Assembly: GCA_905182985.1 (NCBI GenBank)
Contig: CAJJDN010000133.1
Span: 5,306 to 69,305 of the forward strand
DNA length: 64,000 nt
Origin: Paramecium sonneborni
Taxonomy: Eukaryota > Ciliophora > Oligohymenophorea > Peniculida > Parameciidae
Direction of reading: 5' to 3'
Positions 62,835-64,000 of this stretch are shown in pieces. Every line of letters begins with the position of its first letter. Within the stretch, counting starts at the first letter, position 1. The notes below the pieces were generated by a model, which did no database searches, had not been told where the DNA came from, and saw only the letters and a list, made by a program, of their open reading frames with translations. The translations under genes were made by a program, and so were the position numbers.

Positions 62835-63183
62835 ATGGATTAATCAAAGAAGACTCTTGTCAACCCAGAGACTAATGTTTATAATTTAAGTGGAAAGACT
62901 CTTCCAAAAACATCAGTGTTTGTTGCCAAAATTTATTTGAAGAGATTTGATGTTGTGGAGATCCATGCATTGGGTGACACAATCTCAAAGGCAGTAAGAG
63001 TGGCTGAATAACTTCAAAGATAGAGTAACACTCATCACTTAACTCTTAGATTATGTGACCATTGATAGAATCAATACATTCACTTAGAAATTTGAGGATA
63101 ACAGATCCAAAGTCAAGATTGTTGTTACCTTAAAAGTGACTGCTGATGGAAAAAAGAGAGTCAATGACGAGATAAAATAATGA
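62835..63183 (+). CDS. Alba-family nucleic-acid-binding protein, 107 aa
   Basis: Starts MDQSKKTLVNPETNVYNLSG. One 25-nt intron gives 108 codons. The Alba fold signature is clear: VFVAKIYLKRFDVVEIHALG then DTISKAVRVAEQLQR, YVTIDRINTF and KVKIVVTLKVT. Members bind RNA or DNA; protist ones are mainly RNA-binding and include RNase P/MRP Rpp20/Rpp25 relatives. Codon usage here is G/C richer than in neighbours, as often seen in strongly expressed genes. Confidence 0.8.
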
Positions 63184-63229
63184 TATTCAAATAAATATAC
63201 AAATATTTAGACTATTTTTTGCTTTGTTC

Positions 63230-64000
63230 TTTCTTTGAGATCTACTCAGACAAAAGATTATTAATCAAATATTAACACTATTCATTCTCAATAGTTAGTT
63301 GATTATATTTAGAAAATATGTACCATCAATATATTTCCTGGAAAAGATGAATCATTATCATCTATAATCAATTTTCTAACCTATCAAATAGATAAACATC
63401 AAAATTAATTTTCTCAAAATATTTCAAGTACATTTTACTTTTGCATTGATACTCACTTTTGTAATTTATGTTATTTCTTCACTAATTATCTAATCATGAA
63501 AACACCATTCTATTAAGAATAATTCTAAAATCATTAAATCAAAAAAGATCTCTATTTCAGTTTTGATTTTATGAAAGCACATCTTCTAATCCTAATTATA
63601 TTCAAAGAATTAAAAAAATAGTTTGATATCCTACACATCACAAATAAATATTTACTAAATTCTTGTTCTCAAATATATACAATCTTGAGGAATACTATAC
63701 AAATCTTAAGCCTTCAAATATTCTAATAACAGGTAAAGAAATATTAGTTCGACTAATTTTGGATTACCTTATTCTGTTAAGGATTTAGATGGGAGTATAA
63801 TTTTAAAAAATCTTTTAAAGCAATATCAATAAAATCTTAAAATAATTTTTAAAATCATATAAAGCTACAGAAATTGTCTTTATTTCAATAAGTATACTTC
63901 TCCATTACTATTTCGTAGATATAAAGAGTTTAGGATGTATTTTATGTCAAATTATTAATAAAATTAAGAAGATCATCAAAAAGATTATTAAATATTAGAA
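63230..64000 (+). pseudogene. Degenerate protein kinase-like gene, cut by window end
   Basis: Kinase-like pieces in changing frames: YIQRIKKIV, then after an in-frame TGA YPTHHKQIFTKFLFSNIYNL, EEYYTNLKPSNILITGKE (VIb loop with YTN in place of HRD), then NFGLPYSVKDLDGSIILKN with NFG for DFG. Both catalytic aspartates are therefore absent. Several frame changes are not explained by obvious introns. It runs to the right edge, so the 3' end is unseen. Pseudokinase or pseudogene. Confidence 0.45.

Noticed and set aside
1..64000. Mitochondrial or bacterial origin because of low GC
   Set aside because: Spliceosomal-type short introns, TGA-only stops and nuclear-encoded eukaryotic families (RPN6, CFAP54, OSCP1) show nuclear ciliate DNA.

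Overview
This window reads as macronuclear DNA of a ciliate, most probably a Paramecium or close relative. TAA and TAG occur throughout conserved reading frames as glutamine, and TGA is the only terminator (nuclear code 6). Introns are mostly 21-32 nt with GT(A)...AG borders. DNA is very AT-rich, intergenic gaps are often only 10-60 bp, and genes lie on both strands. No tRNA, rRNA, CRISPR array or transposon was recognised. A standard-code translation hides almost every gene here.

The scaffold has six gaps (runs of 1, 61, 1, 870, 1 and 1 N). Each is flanked by what reads as the same 1.1-1.3 kb sequence on both sides. These are almost certainly unmerged overlapping contig ends, not biological duplications. 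Several genes therefore appear once complete and once cut. Many genes also carry exactly one 1-nt frame break, often in an A/T homopolymer, which suggests residual assembly indels. A few loci carry many breaks and look like true pseudogenes.

Layout: 1-3.3 kb, sparse region with decayed coding fragments. 3.3-5.7 kb, MORN-repeat protein (one cut copy, one nearly complete). 5.8-17.4 kb, a divergent pair with start codons 13 bp apart: OSCP1-like (-) and a 3448-residue CFAP54-like ciliary protein (+). 17.5-22.8 kb, broken B-box/coiled-coil/SPRY-like gene (+), convergent with an AT-hook/SANT protein (-), then a small ORF (-). 22.9-29.4 kb, six genes, five unrecognised and one PLD6/Zucchini-like. 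31.5-35.6 kb, secreted protein with three tandem domains and a C-terminal beta/gamma-crystallin-like segment. 35.8-40.0 kb, unknown protein and a long coiled-coil protein. 40.0-42.4 kb, WWE protein (-) divergent from an S28 serine peptidase (+). 42.4-46.5 kb, unknown disordered protein, mitochondrial-type helical protein, EF-hand protein and SHIPPO/ODF3-like protein (all +). 46.5-48.3 kb, broken coding regions. 48.2-53.7 kb, coiled-coil protein, Myb-like SHAQKYF-type protein, unknown, FYVE-type zinc finger and CCT-motif protein (all -). 53.9-55.3 kb, proteasome subunit RPN6 (+). 57.0-60.3 kb, basic protein, LITAF-like membrane protein, decayed protein kinase, cysteine-rich secreted protein (all -). 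60.3-64 kb, FHA-like remnant (-), coiled-coil protein, type I membrane protein, Alba-family protein and a degenerate kinase-like gene cut by the window end (+).

Theme: several genes fit cilia or basal-body cytoskeleton (CFAP54, OSCP1, MORN, SHIPPO, coiled coils) and several fit nuclear regulation (SANT, Myb, CCT, Alba), but co-regulation is only inference. Frames were read by eye; exon joins are supported where the spliced length divides by three, and I say so where it does.
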